From NCBI RefSeq assembly GCF_019802045.1, contig NZ_JAHVHU010000004.1, positions 1 through 64,000 of the forward strand: DNA of 64,000 nucleotides, read 5' to 3'. Shown here one piece after another: positions 6,765-17,100 of the stretch (the stretch's first letter is position 1; each line of letters opens with the position of its first letter). The stretch comes from Membranihabitans marinus (lineage in GTDB: Bacteria; Bacteroidota; Bacteroidia; Chitinophagales; Saprospiraceae). The notes beneath the pieces are model-generated. The model saw only the letters and a program-made list of their open reading frames with translations. It made no database searches and was not told where the DNA came from. Position numbers and translations under genes: made by a program.

Positions 6765-9700
6765 CTATTGATTTCCATAATCCAATTCCAGTTCTCCGTT
6801 TTGCGGACTTTTTTCGATCCGACTGGATTTTGCTTCGAGGTCTTTGATCTCGGCATGCAGGGCATTGGCCTCTGCTATGATCTCCGGGTCACCGGGGAAA
6901 TTGTCTATGACGGCTTCCACCGCCGCTTTGGCGTTGAATAGATCGTCCTGTTTGATGAGTATGCGGGCATTGAGGAGCAAACTCTTAGCTACCCACTGCG
7001 GATAGGCTCCGTTTTGGGTATAAGCTTCTTTGACCTTTACCGCAGCCTCTGTCAAATTATTGTTTTCGTACAAGATGCGTGCAATAAGAAATCTGGACTC
7101 TGCCGTCTGTTCGTTGTTGGAATGACCGACGACAAACTCCAGATCACGCAACGCTTCTGCAGAATTTCCGGCTTGAATTTTTGATTTTGCTAGTGTGAAA
7201 TAAGCCAGGCTGCGTTGTTGGTCGTTTGCTAGCGGATTGTCTTTGACCTTATCTGCAAATTTTAATATAGCCGCCTGATCCTTTATTTTAAAAGCAGAAT
7301 TCAGTGCATTGACCTGCGCTTTAAAGCGTTCCTCTTCATCAGTTACCAAGGTTTCATAGAGTGCATAGTATTTTAGTGCTCGTGTGAAATCTTCCTGGTC
7401 ATTGAAGGCAATAATAGCGGCTTTGCGGACAGCGTCTCTGTAGTACGAGCTGTTCCCTCGCTGGATCACATTTTCATAATCCGAAAGCGCAGCATCAAAC
7501 CGTTTGAGGAGAACATTGGATTCTGCCCGGTTGTAGTAAGCATCCAGGGCGTAAAATCCCTTGGGGTATCGGTTGAGGTACTCTCCAAATGCAGTGACTG
7601 CTTTTTCATATTCTCCATTGTTGTAATAGCTTCCGGCCACGCTGTACTGAAGTGAATCTTTCTGGCGCTGCCCGACCTTCATACCTGGAATAGACTCGAG
7701 AACTTGAAAATACGCATCCGGATTGCCCCGGTCGATGACATAGATTTCTTCGATGGCTGCCAGCGCATTGGTCGACTCCTGGCTGGTTGGATTGTTGGAC
7801 AGGATTTGTCGATAATAATTCAGAGCCTGATCACTGTTGCCCAGGTTGTATTCGATCAGCCCCAGTTTGAAATACGCTTTGTTGATGAGTTCGCTTTTGC
7901 CTTTGTACTTTTGCACCAGAACCTGAAGGGGATTTCGTGCTTGTGCCATCTGATTGGACTGAATTAACGCATCTGCTTTTTCTAGTAAGGCAATATCGGC
8001 GTATTTTGAACTGGGTGCTTCCTGCACCAATCGGTCGAGGACCGTTGTCTGCCGGGATGTGTTTCCTTGCAGAGCAAGAATCTGGGCATATTGATAAAGC
8101 GCATAGTCATAACCGGAAACTTTCTCATTTGCAGCTTTTTGATACCATTCGGAGGCCTGGTTGTACCGGGACATTTGAAAATAATTATCTCCAATTCGAA
8201 TATAGGCATCCCCCATGATGTCATTCAATCGCTTTTTGTCCGTGGGGTCCTGGAACGAGATCCTCCGTCCTTCATTGATGCTGTTTTGGAGTGCCTTGAC
8301 CGCCATTTGATGTTCTCCACTCCGGATGTAATTATATCCCTGGATGTACGAAGCAAATGCCGGATTGACCTGTGTATGCGTGGATTGATTTGCTTTTGCC
8401 AGGGCCAGGTATTTATTGAGCGCTGCTTCGCTTTCCGGATAGTTTTTCTTTCGATTTAGTATTTCACCAATCCAGAAGTATGCTTCTGCCTGCATTTCAA
8501 TCGATGCGGCATATTTCAGGCTTTTATTAAAATGGATCAACGCCTCATCGAGTTTGTTTTCTTTCAGATCCAGGTTGGCTTGGCGCAGGGTAACCTTTTG
8601 ATACGCCGTTTTCAGGTCGGGAGAAAGGTCATTGATGGATTCCAAAATCTCGATGGATTTTTTATAGTTGTTGGTGTTAACCAGGACATCAGCCATATAT
8701 CGCTGTGCCTCGTTGTAGTATTTTGAGGTAGCCAGGAATTTGGAGAATGCATTGATGGCATCAATGTCGTAATCCAATTCTGCCGAGAGCTTTGCGTAGT
8801 TGAACAGGGCGTTCTCACGCAACGGCATGTTCTCCGGATACTGAACCACATTGTAGAATGCGTTTCGGGCAGAAGCTTTGTTCCCGGATTGAAGGTAGGA
8901 TTCAGCGAGGTAATACATGGCCGTTTGGCCCATATCGCTCTTCTCATTGCTGAGCTCGCGGAAATTGGGGATGGCTTTTTCATAGTCCCCGTTTTTATAC
9001 TGTACATACGCTAACTGATAAAAATCCTCGGCTCGCATGGTGCCGGAGTTGGATTCGTATTCCTCCAGGTACGGCTGTGCATTTTTAAAATCACCAAGTT
9101 CAAAATAGCTTTGTCCGATCAGGTGATTGATTTCTTTTTGATTTTGAATTCCACTTTCCTTGGCATAGGGAACCGCATAGCTGATTAATTTTTGATAATC
9201 GCCGTTGGAAAAATAGATCTGTGTCAGGTAGTAGGGGATGAGTCGCTCATAGGTCTTATCCTGCTGCGCAATTTGCCACGACCGTATCGCGGTGTCATAA
9301 TCGCCTTCAAAATAAGCAGCCATGCCATAGTAATAGTTTAAGTCATGATAATAGGTCCCCCGTACGTTTTTACCCGATTGAAAAACCTCCATGGCATCTT
9401 CAAATTCTTTTTTTACAAAATGACTATAGCCCAACTTAAAAGCCACTTCGCCAGCCTGGTCGGCAGGTAGAGTACCCTGACCGATCCGGTTGTAGTATTT
9501 GATCGCCAAATCATACTTCCGGCTGCGGAAATAGTAGTCCGCCAGATTGTACAACGCTTCATTAGCCTGTGGATCAGGCTGGTATTTGTCAATAAAATTG
9601 ACCAGCATTTCTTCGCCGTCCGGATCTTCATTGTAGAGCGTGGATTGGGCTTTCAAGAGCTCAGCATGAACTCGAATATTACGGAACTCCGATTGATACA

Positions 9701-9896
9701 CCTTGTTGTTCTCTTCTAAAAACTCGTCAATGACCGGTATGACCTGTGCAAAATTGTTCTTTTGATAGAGCTCAACGGCTTGACGGTATTTTTTGAATTC
9801 ATCCTGATCCTTGTAGGAGTACTGCCCAAATGAAGATTGGGCGATGAGTAGTAATCCGGTCAGTAAAGGAAATATTCTCAAAAAGTTGACTTTCAT
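6765..9896 (-). CDS. Large periplasmic tetratricopeptide-repeat protein
   Basis: A 1043-residue protein with an N-terminal signal peptide (hydrophobic residues 8-20, cleavage after SSFGQ). Essentially the whole mature chain is a long series of roughly 34-residue TPR units, recognisable by recurring patterns such as A-Y-Y-Y-GDY-A-I. It should form a superhelical scaffold in the periplasm or at the outer-membrane inner face. It is the first gene of a minus-strand set with a downstream barrel protein, which suggests that it assembles with or loads that barrel. The partner is inferred from gene order. No enzymatic motif was seen. Confidence 0.88.
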   Translation of the reverse strand: MKVNFLRIFPLLTGLLLIAQSSFGQYSYKDQDEFKKYRQAVELYQKNNFAQVIPVIDEFLEENNKVYQSEFRNIRVHAELLKAQSTLYNEDPDGEEMLVNFIDKYQPDPQANEALYNLADYYFRSRKYDLAIKYYNRIGQGTLPADQAGEVAFKLGYSHFVKKEFEDAMEVFQSGKNVRGTYYHDLNYYYGMAAYFEGDYDTAIRSWQIAQQDKTYERLIPYYLTQIYFSNGDYQKLISYAVPYAKESGIQNQKEINHLIGQSYFELGDFKNAQPYLEEYESNSGTMRAEDFYQLAYVQYKNGDYEKAIPNFRELSNEKSDMGQTAMYYLAESYLQSGNKASARNAFYNVVQYPENMPLRENALFNYAKLSAELDYDIDAINAFSKFLATSKYYNEAQRYMADVLVNTNNYKKSIEILESINDLSPDLKTAYQKVTLRQANLDLKENKLDEALIHFNKSLKYAASIEMQAEAYFWIGEILNRKKNYPESEAALNKYLALAKANQSTHTQVNPAFASYIQGYNYIRSGEHQMAVKALQNSINEGRRISFQDPTDKKRLNDIMGDAYIRIGDNYFQMSRYNQASEWYQKAANEKVSGYDYALYQYAQILALQGNTSRQTTVLDRLVQEAPSSKYADIALLEKADALIQSNQMAQARNPLQVLVQKYKGKSELINKAYFKLGLIEYNLGNSDQALNYYRQILSNNPTSQESTNALAAIEEIYVIDRGNPDAYFQVLESIPGMKVGQRQKDSLQYSVAGSYYNNGEYEKAVTAFGEYLNRYPKGFYALDAYYNRAESNVLLKRFDAALSDYENVIQRGNSSYYRDAVRKAAIIAFNDQEDFTRALKYYALYETLVTDEEERFKAQVNALNSAFKIKDQAAILKFADKVKDNPLANDQQRSLAYFTLAKSKIQAGNSAEALRDLEFVVGHSNNEQTAESRFLIARILYENNNLTEAAVKVKEAYTQNGAYPQWVAKSLLLNARILIKQDDLFNAKAAVEAVIDNFPGDPEIIAEANALHAEIKDLEAKSSRIEKSPQNGELELDYGNQ

Positions 9897-10095
9897 TGGA
9901 TGGTATTTTAACTCTATTGAAAAAGCGTAATCGGGCTGTTTTATTGTATGTAATTGAATCTTATGTAAAGTTTATATGCCGTCCATGGCTTTATAGATGC
10001 AATATAGTTATAATATGTTAACTGAATGGAATGTTGGCAGAGGAAAATGGAAAAGAGGGGAGGCCAATAGAATTTAATTAAGATGTGAGCTCTAA

Positions 10096-10192
10096 TGTGC
10101 TAGGAACTAAATACCGCGTGGCGCGGCAGGCGATATGTATCACTATAGTAACGGCGAATTCATTCGTCTAGAGTCGGCGGTTAAAACCGCCG
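10096..10192. repeat. Cluster of three short hairpins, REP-like
   Basis: Three close palindromes are visible: CCGCG-TGG-CGCGG (10114-10126), CGAAT-TC-ATTCG (10155-10166) and CGGCGGTT-AA-AACCGCCG (10175-10192). They are preceded by GTGCTAGGAACTAAATA (about 10097), a motif partly repeated at about 13907 (GTGCTCAAGGAACTAAATA). Closely spaced GC-rich palindromes of this kind are typical of REP elements mobilised by IS200-like RAYT transposases, but no such transposase gene is in the window. The assignment is therefore tentative. Confidence 0.5.
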
Positions 10193-10285
10193 GTACGGGG
10201 GATACTGCATGTTTATGGTGTTTAGTAAATGATGAGCTACACTGGTTCGCTTTTTTTTGTATTTGAGGTATTTGTAATTGGATAG

Positions 10286-10405
10286 AAATTTTCATCGTAT
10301 CCCACCTATGTGCTGATTGATAAGGATGGAAAGATAGCGATGGATAAGGCACCGAGGCCAAGCGGAGAGCAGTTGATAAAAGAGATCCGCAAGCGGTTGG
10401 ATTGA
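10286..10405 (+). pseudogene. C-terminal relic of a thioredoxin/TlpA-like protein
   Basis: An open stretch of 39 codons ends in TGA at 10403-10405. It reads as the end of a thioredoxin-fold domain: a YPTYVLIDKDGKI strand pair containing the cis-proline position, then a short linker and an amphipathic helix EQLIKEIRKRLD. The frame is closed by TAG at 10283-10285, immediately before the recognisable part. No CxxC-containing N-terminal half is found upstream, so only the last third of the gene survives. Identification rests on pattern only. Confidence 0.6.
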
Positions 10406-10663
10406 TGGATAATAGAATAAAACACCAAGTTCTAATCAGGATGTACCAGGGTTTAAACACGTGCGGTGAGAACGAGAGATGAGCAGTGCCCGACATCTAA
10501 AACACTCAATCTCAGGGTCTGGGTCTCCACCAAGGGTCGGAACCACGCACCATCGAAAGCTCCATTTTTTTTTCTCGACGGCGGGACTGCGGTTTCGAAC
10601 ATTATTTATCTATAAAATTAACCTTTATTCGTTGATCCAAACTTGGCATACCATCAATTTGTG

Positions 10664-12109
10664 CTACTCCCCCAGCAAATACGCTTCACCCTTTTCCTTC
10701 TCCAGCAGCCAATGCGCAAATGCCGCCGCCGTTTCTCCTTTTTCTTTTTCTGCACTTTCCAAGTCTTCTTGTTCCAGATCCGCATAGTAAGTGATGGCAT
10801 AGTCACCGGATTGGAAGTCCGGTGAACTAAGCACATACTGGCCAAAGGGGATGGTGGTATCAATCCCCGTGACCAGGGTTTTCTTTAACCACTCCTGCAT
10901 CTTCCGGATACATCGCTCACGATCTTCTGCATGACCGATGATCTTCCCGATCATCGGGTCAAAATACAAGGTGACTTCCTGACCGGCCTCAAACCCCATA
11001 TCCAATCGGATGGATGGATCCTCCGGAAATCGCATATGATCGATTCTGCCTGGGGACGGCGAGAAGTTATCGAGATAATCTTCCGCGTATAGACGAAGTT
11101 CGATGGCATGACCATCGATACGAAGTTCGTCCTGGGAGCGGGGCAGGGGCTTTCCCTCGGCGACCAGAATCTGCCATTTTACCAAATCAGTACCTGTAAT
11201 TAACTCGGTCACGGGATGTTCGACCTGCAGCCGCGTGTTCATTTCCAGGAAGTAAAAATTCTGATCACGATCCATCAAAAATTCCACGGTTCCACTGCTG
11301 AAATAGCCCACTTCTTGCGCCAACCGAATCGCTGCTTTCCCCATTTTTTGCCGCGTCGAACTCCGAATGGTGGCACAAGGAGCCTCCTCGATGACTTTTT
11401 GATGCCGGCGTTGAATGCTGCAATCCCGCTCAAACAAATGCACATAATTTCCCTGCTGGTCACCAAACAATTGAATCTCTACGTGCTTGGGATCCTCCAG
11501 GTATTTTTCAATAAAAACCTCTTCATCTCCAAACGAAGACTTGGCTTCACTTTTGACGCGGTCATACATTTCCTTCATCTCTTTATCGCTTCGGATGGTA
11601 CGCATCCCTTTCCCGCCACCCCCGGCTGCGGCTTTGAGCAGCACGGGATAACCGATCGATTGTGCCTCTGACAAGGCTTGATCCAGGGACTGGACTGGCG
11701 AAGTATTGCCGGGGATCAGCGGAACATTCGCCGCCAAAGCCAGTTTTTTGGCTCGTATCTTATGCCCCATCGCCTCAATACTTTCTGGGGATGGCCCTAT
11801 AAATATCAATCCACTATCTTCAACGGCCTTCGCGAATTCAGCATTTTCACTGAGAAAACCATACCCGGGATGGATAGCATCTGCCCCCTGGTCCTGAGCA
11901 ATCCGGATGATCTTTTGACCATCAAGGTAAGTGTTTGTACTGGATGTCCCCGGAAGATGCACCGACGTGCTAGCTTCCCGAACGTAGGGGAGGGGTTCGT
12001 CCGGATCGGCGTATATGGCGATGGTTTCAATGGCCATTTTTGTACAGGTGCGGATGATCCGTCGTGCAATCTCACCTCGATTGGCTATCAGTATTTTCTT
12101 TATTTTCAT
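10664..12109 (-). CDS. accC: Biotin carboxylase subunit of an acyl-CoA carboxylase
   Basis: This ATP-grasp enzyme carboxylates biotin on a carrier protein, using bicarbonate and ATP. It is 481 residues long, about 30 more than E. coli AccC, with a charged C-terminal extension. The N-terminal domain begins KKILIANRGEIA. The glycine-rich ATP loop GGGGKGMR lies at 163-170, and the catalytic core includes EMNTRLQVEHPVTE near residue 290. No carrier or carboxyltransferase gene is adjacent, so the partner could be acetyl-, propionyl- or methylcrotonyl-CoA carboxylase. The longer C-terminus without a fused carrier domain is common for acyl-CoA carboxylase subunits in Bacteroidota. The symbol is used in the general sense of biotin carboxylase. 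Confidence 0.92.
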   Translation of the reverse strand: MKIKKILIANRGEIARRIIRTCTKMAIETIAIYADPDEPLPYVREASTSVHLPGTSSTNTYLDGQKIIRIAQDQGADAIHPGYGFLSENAEFAKAVEDSGLIFIGPSPESIEAMGHKIRAKKLALAANVPLIPGNTSPVQSLDQALSEAQSIGYPVLLKAAAGGGGKGMRTIRSDKEMKEMYDRVKSEAKSSFGDEEVFIEKYLEDPKHVEIQLFGDQQGNYVHLFERDCSIQRRHQKVIEEAPCATIRSSTRQKMGKAAIRLAQEVGYFSSGTVEFLMDRDQNFYFLEMNTRLQVEHPVTELITGTDLVKWQILVAEGKPLPRSQDELRIDGHAIELRLYAEDYLDNFSPSPGRIDHMRFPEDPSIRLDMGFEAGQEVTLYFDPMIGKIIGHAEDRERCIRKMQEWLKKTLVTGIDTTIPFGQYVLSSPDFQSGDYAITYYADLEQEDLESAEKEKGETAAAFAHWLLEKEKGEAYLLGE

Positions 12110-12222
12110 GATAGAGGTAAATATAAAAAACTAATCTCAAAACCCACCTGCATTGGTTTTTTTTGGAAAAGCGCATGAATTTCATCGACTGATTTATTAT
12201 TTTAGATTTCTTAAAAATAAGC

Positions 12223-12271
12223 ACTCTTCGTCGCGAAGTGACATGTTTTTTCCGACTAACCCGTATATTTG
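12223..12271 (+). promoter_or_regulatory. Putative promoter of the DUF983 gene with an upstream palindrome
   Basis: TATATTTG at 12264-12271 is an exact TAnnTTTG -7 box; the -33 position holds ATG rather than TTG, 18 bases upstream. Just upstream lies a hairpin-forming palindrome, CTTCG-TCG-CGAAG (12226-12238), flanked by CAC and GTG. It sits where an operator could act. The start codon follows about 95 bases downstream. Prediction only. Confidence 0.4.
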
Positions 12272-12365
12272 CACGCCACTAAATCCAAGTCCGGAACAAT
12301 TCGAATTGCAGTTTATTATACCGGATAGAAAAAGGTATTTCTTTCAACCGTAAAGCATATTTAAG

Positions 12366-12752
12366 ATGGAATCAGTCATGGGATTAATAAAGTCAATATT
12401 TACTTTAAAGTGCCCGCGCTGTCGCAAAGGGAAATTGTTTGATCAACCTTTCAATTTTTCCAATGCTTTTTCCATGCCATCGCACTGTCCGAAGTGTGGA
12501 CTCAATTTCTATCGGGAACCCGGGTTTTATTATGGAGCGATGTTTTTCGGATATGTCATCACCTCCGGGCTGTTTCTCGTGATCGGATTGGTCATGACTT
12601 TTGGTTTGGGTATGGATGTGAACACTGCATTAATCGTTATTGTAATCCTGGGTGTTTTACTATTTATATATTTTTTTCGTCTGGCTCGGTCGTTGTGGAT
12701 CCATATGGTGGAAAAATACGATCCGGATGTATTGAATTCAGAAACCTGCTGA
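12366..12752 (+). CDS. DUF983 family membrane protein
   Basis: A 128-residue protein with two zinc-ribbon-like CPxC pairs in the N-terminal half (CPRC at about residue 16 and CPKC at about residue 41). Two transmembrane helices follow, around residues 58-80 and 85-103. This is the DUF983 layout. The function is not established; the cysteine pairs suggest metal binding on the cytoplasmic face. A second ATG four codons downstream (12378) is also possible. The FAD oxidoreductase gene starts 10 bp after its stop, so the two are likely co-transcribed. Confidence 0.85.
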   Translation: MESVMGLIKSIFTLKCPRCRKGKLFDQPFNFSNAFSMPSHCPKCGLNFYREPGFYYGAMFFGYVITSGLFLVIGLVMTFGLGMDVNTALIVIVILGVLLFIYFFRLARSLWIHMVEKYDPDVLNSETC

Positions 12753-12762
12753 ATATGCGTTT

Positions 12763-13815
12763 ATGCAAGAAGTAGATGCCATTATAGTGGGAGGTGGTCT
12801 GGCGGGCATTCACCTGGCCTTGGCGATGAATCGGAAAGGTTTCAACCCCCTGGTGGTTAATCGGCCGGATGCTCATTCCTCTTCCCGGATTGCTGCCGGC
12901 ATTATCAATCCCATCACAGGCCGCCGCTTTGCATTAACTTGGTTGTATGAAAAGCTCGAACCGGCATTTTTAGAAGTGTATGAATATTGGCAAAATAAGT
13001 GGGAAAGCCGGTTTTTTGGTCCAAAAAATATCTATCGGTCCGTCCCTGACAATAAATTGGTCAATGATCTTGATGCTAAATTAACTTCGCCTGCTTTTGA
13101 GACGTATTGCCGTAAAATGACCGAAGCTGAAATCAATGAAAGTAAATCTGTCGTTCAATTTAAAACGCCGGGCTATGTCATGAAAGGCTACCAGCTGGAT
13201 ACCGTGGCATTTCTTGACCAAGCCATTGCTTATCTTACCAAGAAAGGGCAATATATGGAAGCTGATATGGACAAGAAACATTATTCGTTGGCTCAAAATA
13301 AATATGAATTCAAAGGGTATCGGACCGATAAGCTGATCTGGGCAACAGGAGCAGCTATTGTGGAGCATCCCCATTTTGCCTGGGTAAAAATGAATCCGAA
13401 CAAAGGTGAAATTCTGCACTTGAATACGACCCCACCACATTTGGATCACATCGTCAAACAATCCACCTTTTTTGTTCCATTGGCGCAGGATGAAATATGG
13501 ATAGGTAGTTACAACTCCTGGAATCCGCGTGATAAGACTCCCACCAAAGCAGGATTGGACTACCTGGAATCAAGAGCAAAATTCCTGAATAAACCTTACC
13601 AGATTACCGCACATCACGCGGCGATCCGCCCGGCTGTGGAAGATCGCCGGCCTGTGATTGGTGCACATCCGGATAATCCGACCCTGTTTTTGTTCAATGG
13701 TTTTGGCTCTAAAGGATCCAGCCTGATTCCGTATTTTGCTGAAAACCTGGTGGAGCATATAACTAACCAAGTGGAGATCTGCCCGGAGGTGAGTGTGTCT
13801 AGATATTGGTCGTGA
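12763..13815 (+). CDS. FAD-dependent oxidoreductase (D-amino-acid oxidase superfamily)
   Basis: A 350-residue flavoprotein of the DAO fold. The dinucleotide-binding motif GGGLAG is at residues 9-14, and residues 45-55 contain a SRIAAGIINP segment of the type that contacts FAD. A second conserved region near the C-terminus (FGSKGSSLIP) closes the FAD site. It probably oxidises an amine or amino acid, but the substrate cannot be inferred. It lies 10 bp behind the DUF983 gene. Confidence 0.85.
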   Translation: MQEVDAIIVGGGLAGIHLALAMNRKGFNPLVVNRPDAHSSSRIAAGIINPITGRRFALTWLYEKLEPAFLEVYEYWQNKWESRFFGPKNIYRSVPDNKLVNDLDAKLTSPAFETYCRKMTEAEINESKSVVQFKTPGYVMKGYQLDTVAFLDQAIAYLTKKGQYMEADMDKKHYSLAQNKYEFKGYRTDKLIWATGAAIVEHPHFAWVKMNPNKGEILHLNTTPPHLDHIVKQSTFFVPLAQDEIWIGSYNSWNPRDKTPTKAGLDYLESRAKFLNKPYQITAHHAAIRPAVEDRRPVIGAHPDNPTLFLFNGFGSKGSSLIPYFAENLVEHITNQVEICPEVSVSRYWS

Positions 13816-14135
13816 TTGAACGAATGTTTCATTAAGATTCCCAAATATTAATCTTTATCCGTTTTGATATTTGAATACTTTAGCTTCTAATAAATATCAT
13901 TTCTAGTGCTCAAGGAACTAAATAGGTGCCTTACCCATGGACTTTTGTCAAAGCGGGTTAGCTTGGCCACATAGGACAATCCGTGCAGCCCACGCTTCCT
14001 CCCGCACGTTGATGCTGACGCTTTATCGCTAGAGTTGGCTTTCCGACCTGGTTGATTATCGTTAATTATCTGTTATTTTGGAGTTTGTTTAGACTTTTGG
14101 CGCCTCCCAATTCATCTTACAGGTAAATAACTTAT
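13816..14135. other. 320-bp intergenic region before the macroglobulin gene
   Basis: It contains the motif GTGCTCAAGGAACTAAATA near 13907, which partly repeats the flank of the hairpin cluster at 10.1 kb, followed by about 130 bp without coding features. Near the downstream gene is a promoter-like pair at 14052-14081. Nothing else recognised. Confidence 0.55.
14052..14081 (+). promoter_or_regulatory. Putative promoter of the macroglobulin-like gene
   Basis: TTG (14052-14054), 19 bases, then TATTTTGG (14074-14081) fits the Bacteroidota pattern with one mismatch in the -7 box. The start codon lies 54 bases downstream. The block AATTATCTGTTATTTT here is also present just upstream of the LPS permease gene (about 2488-2503). 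Confidence 0.45.
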
Positions 14136-17100
14136 ATGACAATCGTCCGGAATTTCTTTATCTTTCTCTTTTTAATATGGTTTTCAACTGCCATAGGACA
14201 AACGGATACTTCAGCATTGAACTGGTCTGATAATTATGACGCCGAACTCGCGGAAATCGCCTCGTTGGAACAGCAGGGCCAGAACAGATCAGCTTACCTG
14301 AAGGCCGAAAAACTTTTTGACCAGAAGGTCCATGAAAAGAATATTCCCGGCATGGTGGGGTCGCTTAATCTCCTGATCCGGAATATTTACAGGGTCGATG
14401 ACGAAGCCCTACTCAAGGTTCTGAAAAAAATGGGTTCAACCCAATCCGATCATCCTGTGGTGTCAGCAGTGGTGAATAGTTATCTGGCTGAGCTTCTCAC
14501 CCAATATTATGAACGAAACCGGTATCAGATCAGTCAGATCACGGCTCAAGAGTCTCTTTCTTGGGACGACGTAAATAGATGGGCTGCACCCCAGATAGAG
14601 CATGCGATCGACAGTTTGTATCATAAAAGTGTCAAACCCGAATCACTCAAAGAGATTTCATCGGAGAAGGTAAAACCACTTCTTGACCACAAAAACAAAG
14701 AAATACATTTTGAACTGCGACCTCGTTTATATGATTTGCTCCAAGAGCGATTACTGACCTATTTGCAGAATAATCGGTTGAACTGGCACGCACAGCTGAG
14801 CCAGTATGATGAATCCATGGTGGATCAATTAACGAAAGAGGATCTTTCAGACTATCTCAAAGCTCCACAGAAGGACACCAGGCTGTATCTCATCATCAAA
14901 GCCTATAATCAGTGGGAGCAGTCACTTAAAATGACAAATCATACCGAAGGATATATAGATGTTCTATTGCAGCGTATTAAATATGTGGGTACTAATCTGG
15001 ATAAGAAATATATCCCTGCTTCTGGATCCCTGCTTCAGGCCCTTATTGACAAATATCCGTCAGTGCGAAACCGGGCGGAAATTTCTTTCACCCGGGCGCA
15101 CTTCCAATATACGCAAGGGGATTATGTGGCTGCACTCCGGACGCTCGAAACTGCTTTGGACCAAAAGGCCGATGACGCTTATAAAAACAACATCGACCAG
15201 ATCCATTCTCTGATCAAAACCATTAAGACACCAAGCACATTTATAGAAACCGAAGAGACCTATCCAGATGGCCAACGACCACTCCTCATGATCCATTATC
15301 GAAATTTGGATCAGGTTCGTCTGGAATTGTACCCGCTCGATTTGGACGAGTATGTCAAGTGGCGTTTTACCACCGTCCGGCGGGAAATGAGTGATTTCAA
15401 TTTGACGAGACTAAAAACACCGATCTGGAAAAAGACGGTCGAACTACCGGATGTATCAGACTACAAGGAACACCGCACCGAAACCCTTTTAAACCGGAAT
15501 CTTAAGAAAGGTGCTTATGCATTGCGGTATTGGCATCGAAGAGATGGTCTGGATATATCCGGGATGGTCTTATTCCAGGTATCAGATCTTACCTTGGTGG
15601 GTTCCACACAGGAGCATAACCGGCAGTTGCACGTCTTACACCGGCAGACAGGTAAGAATATTCAGGGCGCCCGGGTAGAATCCATTACTGTGGACCGGCG
15701 TAATCAATTTCGAAACTCAGAAATCCGGATTCTTCGTGAACAAGGTTCTGGGATCTTTGTTCCGGACGATAAGGCAATGAATCAGTATTACAAAGTCACC
15801 CATGGCGATGATTGTTATATTTCTCCGCTGACTTACCAAAATCATTCCTACCATAGCGCCTATCAACCCTTTCGCCGGACGGTTCTAAAAACAGATCGCG
15901 CCGTATATAAACCCGGACAAACGATTCATTTCAAGGCGCTGACCGTATTGGCCCGAAAGCTCGATGCAGAACTTTTAAAAGACCAACCTATAGACATTTC
16001 GCTGCGAAATGCAAATGGCAAGGAAGTGTGGCAGAAAACCTACCGGACTGATGAATGGGGAACTGTAACCGGAAGCGTACCCATTCCTGTATCGGGGCTC
16101 AAAGGAAGTTGGTCATTACAAGCCTCACCGGCAGGACACGCCAGAATTCAGGTGGAGGATTATCAACGGCCCAACTTTGAAGTAACCGTGCCCGATTCAT
16201 CCGTTTATCGCCCGGATAGTAACCATGTTGCATTACCCGGAAAAGCCCTAACTTATCATGGGTTTCCGGTTCAGAACGGGCAGGGAGAATTCCGTGTTGA
16301 GCTTCAGAGACATCATTGGTTTTATAGTATCCGGCCAAGTCACACAGAAGAATTAATGTCAGGATCATTCCGAACCAATGAAGAGGGAGCTTTTGAAATC
16401 ACCTTTGAAGGTGTTGATCCTCCAGAAGAGAAATATCGGTATGGGGCATTTTATTTTTATGCTATCCACGTTTCCGTGCAAGCACCTTCCGGAGAGATTC
16501 GTGCGGTGATGAAAACCCTTCCACTCGATCCGGATCAGGTGCAGGTACAGTTGAATTACCCTACTTTTCAGGTCCTTGAGGACATGGCTCCATTGCGGTT
16601 TTCGGTGAAGAATGCCTGGCAAAAACCCGATAGTGAGCAAGTGGAGATGCGGATCAGCCGATTGGAGGCCCCGGAAAACTACAAAGTCAATCGAGCCTGG
16701 TCCATGCCCGATCAACCCATTTTGACCCCAAAAGACTTCCAGAAGCACGTAGACCACTTGTTTTATGATCATTCCGCAAATATGGAGGATTGGGGGGTGA
16801 GAAATTCCATTAAAGAATGGTCTCAGCACTTGGAGGATGGGGATTCCCTGGATCTGGTACCACTGATTAAACAACCTGGATACTACCGGGTCATCGCTGT
16901 GTCTGCGAAAGGAGACACATTATCCACGGCGTCATTTGGAATAGGGAGCTTGAAAAAGCGGTTCGCCATGGTTCATGATGCTGTAGAGGTCGTGGCGAGC
17001 AGTGAAAGCGCTCAACCCGGAGAAACGGTTCGACTGAATTTATTCACACCACCAGAGACCCGTGGAGGGCGAATTGTAATTTCCCGTTCAGATGGATCTT

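Larger units (their letters stand above)
9897..10663. other. 767-bp gene-free region with decayed sequence
   Basis: This region separates the starts of the TPR operon from the 3' end of the biotin carboxylase gene. It contains a three-hairpin cluster at 10114-10192, a thioredoxin-fold relic at 10286-10405 and otherwise no convincing coding frame. It looks like a graveyard of a former gene or small mobile element. Confidence 0.7.

Noticed and set aside
10143-10496. 117-codon minus-strand open frame
   Set aside because: Composition is not protein-like, it covers the three-hairpin cluster and it is antisense to the thioredoxin-fold relic.
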